A stretch of 40,631 nucleotides of DNA. Origin: Gammaproteobacteria bacterium. Lineage in GTDB: Bacteria > Pseudomonadota > Gammaproteobacteria > UBA6429 > Thiohalophilaceae. Below, in pieces: positions 24,863 to 33,881 of the stretch. The notes beneath the pieces are model-generated. The model made no database searches. It worked only from the letters and a program-made list of their open reading frames with translations, and was not told the DNA's origin. Made by a program: the position numbers and the translations under genes. Positions within the stretch are counted from its first letter, which is position 1. Each line of letters opens with the position of its first letter. Location of the stretch: contig JAPHRJ010000029.1 in NCBI GenBank assembly GCA_026196045.1, forward strand, positions 1 through 40,631, written 5' to 3'.

Positions 24863-26563
24863 TTATCTGAAATAGGCCTTGGACACATACTGACTAATCA
24901 TGCGCTCGGTGTTAAAAAAAGATCCATTGATGGCAATCGTATTGCGCATTATATCTATATAGGCATCGCGGTTATGGTAGTACATGGGGATGATAATGTT
25001 TTCCAGCTTGGAATAGAGTACATCGGCTTCACTGCTTGCTCCCAATGTTGTATCGAGAGTTTGTTGTTCAGTATCACTTATGGCCCATCCTGTTATGCCT
25101 TCGATGCAGCCTTCTATCCACCAGCCATCTAGAACGCTCAAGGAAGGCACACCATTAATAGCCGCTTTCATACCGCTGGTGCCTGAGGCCTCCATCGGTG
25201 GCAAAGGTGTATTAAGCCAAAGATCTACTCCAGAAGTCATTAAGCGGCCAATTTCCATATCGTAGTCAGGAAGATAGGCAATACGAATATCTTGATTCAG
25301 AGCCTCTTTTATCCTGAAGATCTCCCGGATCAATCTCTTGCCCTGTGTATCATCAGGATGTGCCTTGCCCGCGAATATAATTTGTAATGGCCCACAATGA
25401 CTGGCAATCGTTCTTAGACGATCAACATCGGTAAAAAGTAACGTGGTTCGTTTATACGGGGTGGCGCGCCGGGCAAATCCTAATGTCATCACGCTTTGGT
25501 CCATTCCCGCATTGCTGGTTTTATTTACGTATTCAATTAGACGGCGCTTGGCTCGCTGATGTGTCTGCCAGATATCATCATTATTAATGCTCATTGCATA
25601 GCGAAGACTTAAATTGTCTTCCCGCCAGTCCGGGATTTTTTTATTAAACAATGCACGCATAGCATCGGAGGCCCAGGTGTAAGCATGCACGCCATTGGTA
25701 ATAGAATTGATCTGATAACCTTCAAACATTTTTTTTGAAGTTTCTTGATGCTTCTTTGCCACACCGTTGATGTAATAACTCGCCGACAGTGCGAGGTGGG
25801 TGAGATTCAGCTCATTGTCACAGTACAGTTCTTCAGCGTAATCCCTGAACGGCTTGCATTGTTTCAGTACCCGGTGGGCGAGCGATGCAGGAAAGTGATC
25901 ATGCCCGGCCGCAACTGGTGTGTGGGTGGTAAAAATACATTCACGCCTGACCTGATCAATATGTTCAGACGTTGTTTTGCTGTCGCCCAGCTTTTGTGTC
26001 AGTTCCGCCATGAGCTCGAACACCAGCAGGCTGGAATGTCCCTCATTCATATGATAACGCTCGATATCGGTATGCCCAAGGGCGCGCAAAATTCGGATGC
26101 CGCCGATGCCAAGTATCGCCTCCTGGCAGAGTCGATAGTAGGCATCACCACCATAGAGCTGGCCAGTTAACGACCGGTCATAATTTGAATTGCCTTCTAC
26201 ATCAGTATCGAGAAGGTAGACCGGTACGATGTGATCACTGTGGCCTTTGATGTCATAGCGCCATGCACGTACGGTAACCTGTCGATCTTCAAGTTCCACA
26301 ATGGCGTGAGCATCGATGGGGAGAAGGTAATTATCGACTGGCCAGTTGACCGGCTCTTCCGATTGCTGTCCCTGCGCATCCAGTCGTTGTCGAAAATAGC
26401 CCTTGCGAGATAACAGGGTGATTCCGGCCATCGACAGACCGGCATCAGCAGCAGAACGCAGGGTATCTCCAGCCAGTACTCCCAGTCCCCCTGAATAGGT
26501 TGGGATAGTCGATTCAAGGCCAATTTCCATGGAGAAATAGGCAATAGAGATTTCGTTATTCAT
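24863..26563 (-). CDS. glgP: Alpha-glucan (glycogen) phosphorylase, short form
   Basis: The 566-residue protein belongs to GT35 phosphorylases, which release glucose-1-phosphate from glycogen or maltodextrin using pyridoxal phosphate. The pattern SIAYFSMEIGLESTIPTYSGGLGVLAGD at the start, the YHMNEGHSSLL motif and EASGTSGMKAAINGVPSLSV are diagnostic; Lys466 in GTSGMK is the expected pyridoxal-phosphate lysine. It is much shorter than the E. coli enzyme (about 800 residues) and lacks the extra N-terminal DUF3417-type domain of longer relatives, a recognised short variant. No strong ribosome-binding site is seen. It is the last gene in the leftward row ackA-xfp-glgP and supplies sugar phosphate to the same pathway. 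Confidence 0.92.
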   Translation of the reverse strand: MNNEISIAYFSMEIGLESTIPTYSGGLGVLAGDTLRSAADAGLSMAGITLLSRKGYFRQRLDAQGQQSEEPVNWPVDNYLLPIDAHAIVELEDRQVTVRAWRYDIKGHSDHIVPVYLLDTDVEGNSNYDRSLTGQLYGGDAYYRLCQEAILGIGGIRILRALGHTDIERYHMNEGHSSLLVFELMAELTQKLGDSKTTSEHIDQVRRECIFTTHTPVAAGHDHFPASLAHRVLKQCKPFRDYAEELYCDNELNLTHLALSASYYINGVAKKHQETSKKMFEGYQINSITNGVHAYTWASDAMRALFNKKIPDWREDNLSLRYAMSINNDDIWQTHQRAKRRLIEYVNKTSNAGMDQSVMTLGFARRATPYKRTTLLFTDVDRLRTIASHCGPLQIIFAGKAHPDDTQGKRLIREIFRIKEALNQDIRIAYLPDYDMEIGRLMTSGVDLWLNTPLPPMEASGTSGMKAAINGVPSLSVLDGWWIEGCIEGITGWAISDTEQQTLDTTLGASSEADVLYSKLENIIIPMYYHNRDAYIDIMRNTIAINGSFFNTERMISQYVSKAYFR

Positions 26564-26621
26564 TTGTGTTCAAGTTTCATAATGGGCATTAATGTAATTT
26601 AGTTATTGACTAAAGACATTA

Positions 26622-29003
26622 CTAATAAGGCCATTTCCAGTCGATAATTTCAGGCATATCCTGACCCTTCTTGTAGATATATTGTTTGTGTTCGATAAGC
26701 TTGTCGCGCACAAACTGTTTCAGGTAGGCCGCCTTGTAGCCTAGTCTGGGAACTCGGTCGATCACATCACCGACCAGGTGGAATCGATCCATATCATTCA
26801 GCACCGCCATATCAAACGGCGTCGTCGTCGTGCCTTCCTCCTTATAACCACGAACGTGCAGGTTTTTATGATTGCTACGGCGATAGCAGAGACGGTGAAT
26901 GAGATAAGGGTAGCCATGAAAGGCGAAGATGACCGGCTTATCAGTGGTGAACAGGGTGTCGAAGTCCTTGTCGGTCAGACCCTGAGGGTGTTCCTCCCGA
27001 GGTTGCAGGGTCATCAGGTCGACCACATTGATCACACGCACCTTGAGTTCCGGCACATGCTGGCGTAGCAGATCCACGGCCGCCAGGGTTTCCAGTGTCG
27101 GCACGTCACCGGCACAGGCCATAACCACATCCGGTTCGCTATCCCTGTCATTACTGGCCCATTCCCACATGCCGATACCGGCGCTGCAGTGCTTGATGGC
27201 CGCGTCCATATCCAGCCACTGCGGCTGGTGCTGTTTGCCGGCAATAATGACATTAATGAAATCACGGCTGCGCAGGCACTTATCAGTAATGTATAACAGG
27301 GTGTTGGCATCCGGTGCCAGAAACACGCGAATGATGCTGGCCTTTTTGTTAACCACAAGGTCAATAAAACCGGGGTCCTGATGTGAAAAACCATTGTGAT
27401 CCTGGCGCCACACGTGTGAGGTCAGCAGGTAATTTAACGAGGCTACCGGGCGTCGCCAGGGGATCTCCTTGCTGACTTTGGTCCATTTCGCATGCTGATT
27501 GAACATCGAGTCAACGATATGGATAAAGGCCTCGTAGCATGAAAACAGGCCATGACGCCCGGTCAGCAGGTAGCCTTCGAGCCAGCCCTGACAGGTGTGT
27601 TCGGAAAGGATTTCCATCACCCGGCCGTCAGGCGAAAGGTGATCATCCTCCGGCAGCGTCTCTGCCATCCAGGTGCGATCGGTGACTTCGAACAGTGCGC
27701 CTAATCGGTTGGAAGCGGTTTCATCCGGCCCCATGACACGGAAATTGCGCTTATCCATGTTGCGCTTCATCACGTCACGCAGGAACTGGCCCATCACCCG
27801 TGTGGATTCGGCGATGGTGTGGCCAGGTTTGCTCACTTTAACCGCGTAGTCGCGATAGTCCGGTAGTTTCAGATCCCGGAGTAACTGACCACCATTGGCG
27901 TGGGGGTTGCAGCCCATACGCCGCTGACCCTCAGGTGCAAGCTCACGCAGTTCCTGTTTGAGATAACCGCTGTCATCGAACAGTTCTTCAGGCCGATAAC
28001 TTTTCAGCCAGGTTTCCAGCAGCTTAAGGTGTTTCGGGTTGTCGATTACCTCAGCGAACGGCACCTGGTGCGAACGCCAGTAGTCTTCGGTTTTTTTACC
28101 ATCCACTTCTTTGGGTCCGGTCCAGCCTTTCGGGCTGCGCAGGATGATCATCGGCCAGCGTGGCCTTTGCACTTTGCCGTTGATGCGAGCCTCATACTGG
28201 ATATTGCGGATTTCATCGACGATGATATCGAACGTGGCGGCCATTTTCTGGTGCATCTCTTCTGGATCTGAGCCCTCGACAAAGTAGGGTTTGTAACCAT
28301 AGCCGATAAACAGACTTTCCAGTTCATCGTGGCCAAGTCGCGCCAGCAACGTGGGGTTGGCGATCTTGTAGCCATTGAGATGTAGAACGGGCAGCACCGC
28401 GCCATCATGCGCCGGATTCAGGAACTTGTTGGAATGCCAGGAAGTGGCCAGCGGTCCGGTTTCCGCTTCACCGTCTCCGACCACGCAGCACACCAGCAGG
28501 CTCGGATTATCAAAAACCGCGCCATAGGCATGGGAGAGGGCATAGCCCAGCTCGCCACCTTCATGAATTGACCCCGGGGTCTCCGCAGTAACATGGCTGC
28601 CGATACCGCCGGGGAAGGAGAACTGTTTGAACAGTTTTCTCATGCCATCGGCATCGGTGGAAATGTTGGAGTAAAACTCGCTGTAGCTTCCCTCCAGCCA
28701 GGTATTGGCCACCAGGCCTGGGCCGCCATGCCCCGGTCCGGCAATGTAGATCATGTCGAGATCATGGCTTTTGATAATGCGGTTACAGTGGGCATAGATG
28801 AAGTTCAGCCCGGGTGTCGTGCCCCAGTGACCGAGTAGCCGGGGTTTGACATGTTCTTTTTTGAGAGGCTGTTTCAGCAATGGATTGTCGAGCAGATAGA
28901 TCTGACCGACAGACAGGTAATTTGCGGCACGCCAATAGGCGTCAATCTTGCGCAACTGTTCCGTATTCAGGGGATTGCTATTGATGGCGATGGCGTCTTT
29001 CAT
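26622..29003 (-). CDS. xfp: Xylulose-5-phosphate/fructose-6-phosphate phosphoketolase
   Basis: A 793-residue thiamine-diphosphate enzyme that splits xylulose-5-P or fructose-6-P with phosphate into acetyl phosphate plus an aldose phosphate. Family motifs include [30 protein letters not shown] (about residues 87-96), [21 protein letters not shown], the diphosphate/metal motif GDGEAETGP at residues 176-184, and the C-terminal [14 protein letters not shown]. Length equals that of the family. The codons are clearly GC-richer than those at the window ends. It lies downstream of ackA, separated by 102 bases with a strong hairpin, so acetyl phosphate can go straight to acetate plus ATP. Confidence 0.96.
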   Translation of the reverse strand: MKDAIAINSNPLNTEQLRKIDAYWRAANYLSVGQIYLLDNPLLKQPLKKEHVKPRLLGHWGTTPGLNFIYAHCNRIIKSHDLDMIYIAGPGHGGPGLVANTWLEGSYSEFYSNISTDADGMRKLFKQFSFPGGIGSHVTAETPGSIHEGGELGYALSHAYGAVFDNPSLLVCCVVGDGEAETGPLATSWHSNKFLNPAHDGAVLPVLHLNGYKIANPTLLARLGHDELESLFIGYGYKPYFVEGSDPEEMHQKMAATFDIIVDEIRNIQYEARINGKVQRPRWPMIILRSPKGWTGPKEVDGKKTEDYWRSHQVPFAEVIDNPKHLKLLETWLKSYRPEELFDDSGYLKQELRELAPEGQRRMGCNPHANGGQLLRDLKLPDYRDYAVKVSKPGHTIAESTRVMGQFLRDVMKRNMDKRNFRVMGPDETASNRLGALFEVTDRTWMAETLPEDDHLSPDGRVMEILSEHTCQGWLEGYLLTGRHGLFSCYEAFIHIVDSMFNQHAKWTKVSKEIPWRRPVASLNYLLTSHVWRQDHNGFSHQDPGFIDLVVNKKASIIRVFLAPDANTLLYITDKCLRSRDFINVIIAGKQHQPQWLDMDAAIKHCSAGIGMWEWASNDRDSEPDVVMACAGDVPTLETLAAVDLLRQHVPELKVRVINVVDLMTLQPREEHPQGLTDKDFDTLFTTDKPVIFAFHGYPYLIHRLCYRRSNHKNLHVRGYKEEGTTTTPFDMAVLNDMDRFHLVGDVIDRVPRLGYKAAYLKQFVRDKLIEHKQYIYKKGQDMPEIIDWKWPY

Positions 29004-29076
29004 GCTGATTTCTCTCCGTTGATAACAGTATAGATACTCGTAGAAAGATATAAAAAGATAGTTGTTTTTGCAGTCG

Positions 29077-29103
29077 TTGCCAAAGCAGAGAGTGCTTTGG
29101 CAA
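29077..29103 (-). terminator. Perfect 11-bp hairpin directly after ackA
   Basis: TTGCCAAAGCA (29077-29087) and TGCTTTGGCAA (29093-29103) form a perfect 11-bp stem with a 5-base loop. It begins two bases after the ackA stop codon on the minus-strand transcript. There is no U-tract right after it on that strand, so it is not a standard intrinsic terminator. It may protect the 3' end, or set relative expression of ackA and xfp. Confidence 0.6.
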
Positions 29104-29105
29104 TC

Positions 29106-30320
29106 TCAGGAGTTGCTAGCTGTAGTGGTGAGTGCTAGCGTCTGGCGGGCGATCTCCAGCTCCTCGTTGGTCGGTACCACCAGTACCTTTACTTCGCTAT
29201 CTTCCCTGCTGATAATTTGGGTGTCGCTTTCATTGTGCTGGTTTCGTTGCGGATCAAGGGTAATGTCCAGCGCCGACAGGCTATTGCAGATAGAGTATCG
29301 TATCACGGGATCATGTTCACCAATGCCAGCTGTGAATATTAGTAAATCCAGTCCGCCCAGGGCTGCGTAATAGGCACCGATATATTTACAGATCCGGTAG
29401 CAGTACATCTCAATGGCCAGTCGCGCCTGCTCATTTCCCTGTTGCGCCAATCGATGCACTTCACGCATATCGCTGGCACCACATATACCCTTCATGCCGC
29501 TATTATGGTGTAACAGAACTTCGATTTCATTGAGCTTCATACCAACGGTTCTATTGAGGTAGAAAGGCAGGGCAGGATCCAGATCGCCACTGCGAGTCCC
29601 CATGATCAGCCCTTCTAGCGGCGTCATGCCCATGGAGGTGTCAATGCAGATACCATTTCGGATCGCGGCGGCACTGGCACCATTACCCAGGTGCAGGGTG
29701 ATGATACGCAAGCTTTGTAGTGGTTGTTGCAGATAGAGAGCGGCCTGTTGGGCGACATACTGGTGTGAAGTGCCATGAAAGCCATAACGGCGTACATGAT
29801 AGTCTTTGTGCAGCTCATTCGGCAGGGCATAGCGATAGGCATGAGGGGGCAGTGTCTTAAAGAAAGCGGTATCGAATACGGCCACCTGCGGTACCTGTGG
29901 CCACAGCGTGCGTGCAGTCTCGATGCCGACCAGATTGGCTGGATTGTGTAATGGTGCTAGCGGACTCATCTCCCGTATACCCTCGATGACTCTGTCATCA
30001 ATGAGCGTAGGATCCTGGAAGGTCTCGCCACCATGGACGACGCGATGGCCAATCGCATCCAGTGATTTCATCGCATCGGTCGCGCTGCTGTTTTGCAGAA
30101 AAGCAAAGATCTGTTGCAGGCCAGCGACGTGATCCGCCACCGGTGAATGCTGTTTATGTTCTTTCACATCAGTCTCGGCAGAATGCTGGCGATAAACACT
30201 GCTGGCGTTGGCTTCACCTATGCGTTCCACTGTGCCCGATACCAGCAGTACTTCCTGAGCCATGTCATAGAGGCGGAACTTGATGGAGGAACTGCCTGAA
30301 TTGATGACAAGTACGTGCAT
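29106..30320 (-). CDS. ackA: Acetate kinase
   Basis: A 404-residue enzyme that interconverts acetyl phosphate plus ADP and acetate plus ATP. The N-terminal phosphate-binding motif LVINSGSSSIKFRLYD, GHRVVHGGETF, RRYGFHGTSHQYV, LHLGNGASAAAI, DTSMGMTPLEGLIMGTRSGDLDP and FTAGIGEHDPVIR are all present, which are the actin-like ATPase fold residues of this family. Length is normal. It precedes xfp in the same direction, which fits the substrate relation; no pta is seen, so acetyl phosphate is expected to come from phosphoketolase. Composition is GC-rich like xfp. Only a weak ribosome-binding site is visible upstream. Confidence 0.96.
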   Translation of the reverse strand: MHVLVINSGSSSIKFRLYDMAQEVLLVSGTVERIGEANASSVYRQHSAETDVKEHKQHSPVADHVAGLQQIFAFLQNSSATDAMKSLDAIGHRVVHGGETFQDPTLIDDRVIEGIREMSPLAPLHNPANLVGIETARTLWPQVPQVAVFDTAFFKTLPPHAYRYALPNELHKDYHVRRYGFHGTSHQYVAQQAALYLQQPLQSLRIITLHLGNGASAAAIRNGICIDTSMGMTPLEGLIMGTRSGDLDPALPFYLNRTVGMKLNEIEVLLHHNSGMKGICGASDMREVHRLAQQGNEQARLAIEMYCYRICKYIGAYYAALGGLDLLIFTAGIGEHDPVIRYSICNSLSALDITLDPQRNQHNESDTQIISREDSEVKVLVVPTNEELEIARQTLALTTTASNS

Positions 30321-30392
30321 GGAATTAAATGGCCTGTTGCAGCAGGGTTTGCGTTGCCGGCTGAAACATTGTCATATTCTATTCTGCGTAGC

Positions 30393-33107
30393 TCATGTTT
30401 GTTGGCCAAATTTGGTGTATTTTCGCAGCAACAGCTTTTCTATCTCCACCAGTATTAGCACCGAAGACGTTACCGCGATGACACGCAGCCAGGCATCGAG
30501 GTTCATGTCGGTGGTGGCAAATAGCATTTGCATTGGGCCGAGATAGGTAAAACTCAGCTGGATTATTAGCAACAGGCCAATGGCGTAGAGCGCATAACGG
30601 TTGCCGAATAGTCCCTCAAAAGTCAGTGCTGGTGCCAGCAGATAGCGGGCACTGAACAGGTAAAATATTTCGAACATCACCACGGTATTCACGGCCACGG
30701 TGCGTGCCAGTTCGATGCTGGCACCGTGATCCCGTTCCCACAGGAACAGCCCGAAGGTGCCGGTGACGATGATTAGCGAGACAAAGATGATACGCCAGAC
30801 AAGGAAGCCGGAGAGGATGGGCTCTTTGGGATTTCGCGGTGGCCGTTGCATGACGTTACGTTCAGCGGGTTCGAAGGCCAGGGTTAACGCGAGAGTCACT
30901 GCGGTGATCATGTTGATCCACAGGATCTGGGCCGGGGTGATAGGGAGCATTCGTCCCATAATGATAGCCGCAATAATGATGAGGGCTTCGCCACCATTAG
31001 TTGGCAGAATAAAAAGGATTGATTTTTTCAGATTATCGTAGACAGTACGACCTTCTTCCACGGCGTGGGCAATGGAGGCAAAGTTGTCATCGGTCAATAC
31101 CATCTCAGCAGACTCTTTGGCTACCTCAGTTCCTTTAAGTCCCATGGCTACACCAACATCGGCACGCTTGAGTGCGGGTGCATCGTTGACCCCGTCGCCA
31201 GTCATGGAAACCACTTCTCCGCTAGCCTGTAATGCAGTGACTAACTGTAATTTCTGTTCCGGCGAGACACGGGCGAAGATATCGGAACGTTGTACCGCAT
31301 CCTGCAACTGCTCTTCGTTATAGGCTTCAAGTTCGGTGCCATTAACCACAGTGACCCCGTCGCCTATGCCCATCATCGTACCGATGGCACGGGCGGTGAT
31401 AGCGTGGTCACCGGTGATCATCTTCACGCGGATACCAGCCGACTGGCAGGCATGAACCGATGCCGTCGCTTCTTCACGGGGTGGATCGATGATACCGACC
31501 ACGCCCAGCAGGGTAAGGCCATCTTCCACATCATTAAAGGCAAGGCTTTGATGTTCGGCCGCCGTCGGCTTGAAGGCGATCGCCAGCAGCCGTTGGCCAC
31601 GCGTAGCCATGGCGTGCATGTGGGTTTCCCAGTAGGCCTTATCCAGCGGAACATCCTCACCGCGCATCCGCTGTTTGTGGCACATTTCCAGTACTCGTTC
31701 TGGTGCACCTTTGAGATAGATAAAGCCATGGCCTGTGTGATCATGATGCAGGGTCGCCATGAAGCGGTGCTGCGACTCAAAGGGGATGGCATCGGTACGC
31801 GGATACTGGCTCTGGCAATAGTTGTGATCCAGACCTGCTTTTTGTGCCAGGGTGACCAGGGCACCTTCGGTCGGATCACCCTGTATTATCCATTGATTAT
31901 CGACCTCTGACAGGGTGGCATCGTTACAGAGCAGTGCTGCTTGAGCCACCTCATGCAGGAGCGGAAAACTTTCCGTTGTCACATCATTGCCATCGAGACT
32001 AAAGGTACCGTGAGGATCATAACCGGCACCGCTGACCTCACACAAACCGGTTCCGGTTGCCAAAGTCTGTACGGTCATTTCGTTACGCGTCAGGGTGCCG
32101 GTTTTGTCTGAACAGATAACCGTGACTGAACCTAAAGTCTCTACTGCCGGCAGGCGACGGATAATAGCGTGCTTTTTTGCCATACGCTGTACGCCGATAG
32201 CCAGCGTGATGGTCATGATGGCGGGTAGCCCTTCAGGAATACCCGCTACCGCCAGACCCACGGCGGCGAGGAACATGTCGCTGGCCGTAAAATTCTGTAG
32301 CAGCACGCCATAGGTAAAGGTTGCGGCGGCAATAACGCCGATGGCGAGGGTGAGCCATCGGGCGAAGGTAGCCATCTGCCGAAGTAGTGGTGTGGTGAGA
32401 ACCTGTACATGGCGCAACATACTACTGATACGGCCAATTTCGGTGTGGTCGCCAGTAGCAACAACAACACCCTGTCCCTGTCCATACGTAACCAGAGTAC
32501 CTGAGTAGGCGAGACACTTGCGATCGCCAATGGCTGCTTTTTCAATAGTCGTTTGAGTGGACTTTTCTGCCGGTACTGATTCGCCGGTGAGCATAGCTTC
32601 TTCAATACGTAGTTCACGGGTTTTGAACAGGCGCAGGTCTGCCGGGACTTTGTCACCAGACTGCAGTAACACAACATCACCAGGCACCAGCTGTTCAGCA
32701 GCAAGGCTGATGAACTTGCCGTTGCGTTTTACCATGGCCTGATGGGAGAGCATATTGCGGATAGCATCCAGGGCTTTTTCCGCTTTGCCTTCCTGAATGA
32801 AACCGATAATGGCATTAAGAACCACCACCCCAAAGATGACACCACTGTCTATCCAGTGTCCGAGTAAGGCAGTGACGCCACCAGCACCCAGCAGCACATA
32901 AATAAGGACGTTATGGAACTGTGCGAGAAAGCGAGCCAGAGGGCCTTTTTTCTTTGCGGGACGTAGTCGATTGGCACCGAACTCCTGCAAGCGGAGTTCA
33001 ATGTCCTGATCTGACAGGCCATCTACAGATGAAGACACCATCTGGAGTACTTTATCGGTATCGTAGCTGTGCCAGGGAGAGACCGTTGTGGAACTGTGAT
33101 CAATCAT
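30393..33107 (-). CDS. P2-type cation-transporting ATPase with altered helix 6
   Basis: A 904-residue P-type ATPase with TGESVPAEK, Asp334 in ICSDKTGTLTRNE, KGAPERVLE and MTGDGVNDAPALKRADVG. Helix 4 has IPEGLP, the classic P2 motif, and helix 5 has PTNGGEALIII, keeping Asn and Glu. Helix 6 reads WINMITAVTLALTLAFEP, so the Asp that binds Ca2+ in SERCA (in NLVTDGLP) is Ala here. The ion may therefore differ from Ca2+; the family also includes Na+, K+ or H+ pumps. AAGGAA lies about nine bases before the ATG. It lies between ackA and psiE in the same direction, with a gap of 72 bases before ackA, so co-transcription is likely. Confidence 0.9.
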   Translation of the reverse strand: MIDHSSTTVSPWHSYDTDKVLQMVSSSVDGLSDQDIELRLQEFGANRLRPAKKKGPLARFLAQFHNVLIYVLLGAGGVTALLGHWIDSGVIFGVVVLNAIIGFIQEGKAEKALDAIRNMLSHQAMVKRNGKFISLAAEQLVPGDVVLLQSGDKVPADLRLFKTRELRIEEAMLTGESVPAEKSTQTTIEKAAIGDRKCLAYSGTLVTYGQGQGVVVATGDHTEIGRISSMLRHVQVLTTPLLRQMATFARWLTLAIGVIAAATFTYGVLLQNFTASDMFLAAVGLAVAGIPEGLPAIMTITLAIGVQRMAKKHAIIRRLPAVETLGSVTVICSDKTGTLTRNEMTVQTLATGTGLCEVSGAGYDPHGTFSLDGNDVTTESFPLLHEVAQAALLCNDATLSEVDNQWIIQGDPTEGALVTLAQKAGLDHNYCQSQYPRTDAIPFESQHRFMATLHHDHTGHGFIYLKGAPERVLEMCHKQRMRGEDVPLDKAYWETHMHAMATRGQRLLAIAFKPTAAEHQSLAFNDVEDGLTLLGVVGIIDPPREEATASVHACQSAGIRVKMITGDHAITARAIGTMMGIGDGVTVVNGTELEAYNEEQLQDAVQRSDIFARVSPEQKLQLVTALQASGEVVSMTGDGVNDAPALKRADVGVAMGLKGTEVAKESAEMVLTDDNFASIAHAVEEGRTVYDNLKKSILFILPTNGGEALIIIAAIIMGRMLPITPAQILWINMITAVTLALTLAFEPAERNVMQRPPRNPKEPILSGFLVWRIIFVSLIIVTGTFGLFLWERDHGASIELARTVAVNTVVMFEIFYLFSARYLLAPALTFEGLFGNRYALYAIGLLLIIQLSFTYLGPMQMLFATTDMNLDAWLRVIAVTSSVLILVEIEKLLLRKYTKFGQQT

Positions 33108-33163
33108 TATAGGCTTTTCCTTAGATGACTAAGCGCTACCGAGGCGGGTTTTGCTATGAAATA

Positions 33164-33646
33164 TCATTGGTGTGGCGTAGGTTCTTCAGCGGGACTATCG
33201 CGCATTTTTATTTTGTCACGTTGAAAGTTGATAGATGTTGTGACGCGGATTGCCCCCAGGGCGAGTAGCAGCACACTGAGGGCATAGGTGTTATCGGTGT
33301 CGAGCTTATGATTGAACAGCTCAATCATGATATGTCTAAGAACAAAAACGATGCCTGCATCGATGATGGGGGTCATACGAAGCTGGTGTGAAGAAAAATA
33401 TTCGAACAGTGATCTGGATAGTTCGATAAGGATAAACAGAGTAAGCACGTCAGTAAAAATATAGAGGTAGTTTCCGGTGATTCCCCCTCCCTGGAGTAGC
33501 TCACCAATTCGGTAAAATAAACGTACTACGCCAATTAACATGGTCATAACAATGAACAGCAGGATAACCGCAAATACCAGGTCGATGGTCTTGTCAAAGA
33601 CCTTTTTGATATTGGTGGATGTTATTAATGCATCAGGCCTGGCCAT
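33164..33646 (-). CDS. psiE: PsiE-family (phosphate-starvation-inducible) membrane protein
   Basis: A 160-residue protein with four predicted membrane helices: IDLVFAVILLFIVMTMLIGVV, YLYIFTDVLTLFILIELS, a short third in DAGIVFVLRHIMIEL, and TYALSVLLLALGAIRVT. The pattern LIELSRSLFEYFSSHQLRMTPIIDAGIVFVLRHIMIEL is the PsiE core. In E. coli PsiE is induced when phosphate is low, but its biochemical role is not known. The C-terminal tail is charged (RDKIKMRDSPAEE). It is 56 bases before the ATPase start in the same direction. A PsiE-family label is safe; equivalence with E. coli psiE is not proven. Confidence 0.82.
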   Translation of the reverse strand: MARPDALITSTNIKKVFDKTIDLVFAVILLFIVMTMLIGVVRLFYRIGELLQGGGITGNYLYIFTDVLTLFILIELSRSLFEYFSSHQLRMTPIIDAGIVFVLRHIMIELFNHKLDTDNTYALSVLLLALGAIRVTTSINFQRDKIKMRDSPAEEPTPHQ

Positions 33647-33681
33647 GCTTAGAATCCTATGTATTTATAGATGAGGTTTCG

Positions 33682-33793
33682 TGCTAAATAACTGCTCCAA
33701 ATTCATATCCAATAAAAACCGTTCACCCTTCGACAGACTCACCACGAACGTAATGTTTGGTAGTGGACATGAATTTGCAACACTTATTTAGCA
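33682..33793. repeat. MITE-like element with 30-bp inverted ends around a REP-type core
   Basis: Two 30-base arms (33682-33711 and 33764-33793) are inverted copies of each other with 26 matching positions; the outer ten (TGCTAAATAA) are identical. Between them, 33719-33750 contains CCGTTCACCCTTCGACAGAC and then a GAACG end, which resembles the widely scattered REP-type sequences of gammaproteobacteria. No target duplication is seen. It lies between psiE and the aldolase gene and could fold as a stable hairpin in either transcript. Confidence 0.65.
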
Positions 33794-33881
33794 AATAATA
33801 TCGCTATACATATCTGTAATCAATAATGTGGCATCTTATTTAAAACAGGTTGCAGTTAGCTTTATCATTTAATGTTAACCG

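Noticed and set aside
31290-31910. 206-codon plus-strand frame inside the second P-type ATPase gene
   Set aside because: It lies opposite a gene with all catalytic motifs, has no recognisable domain, and its codon pattern mirrors the real gene; it is a shadow frame.
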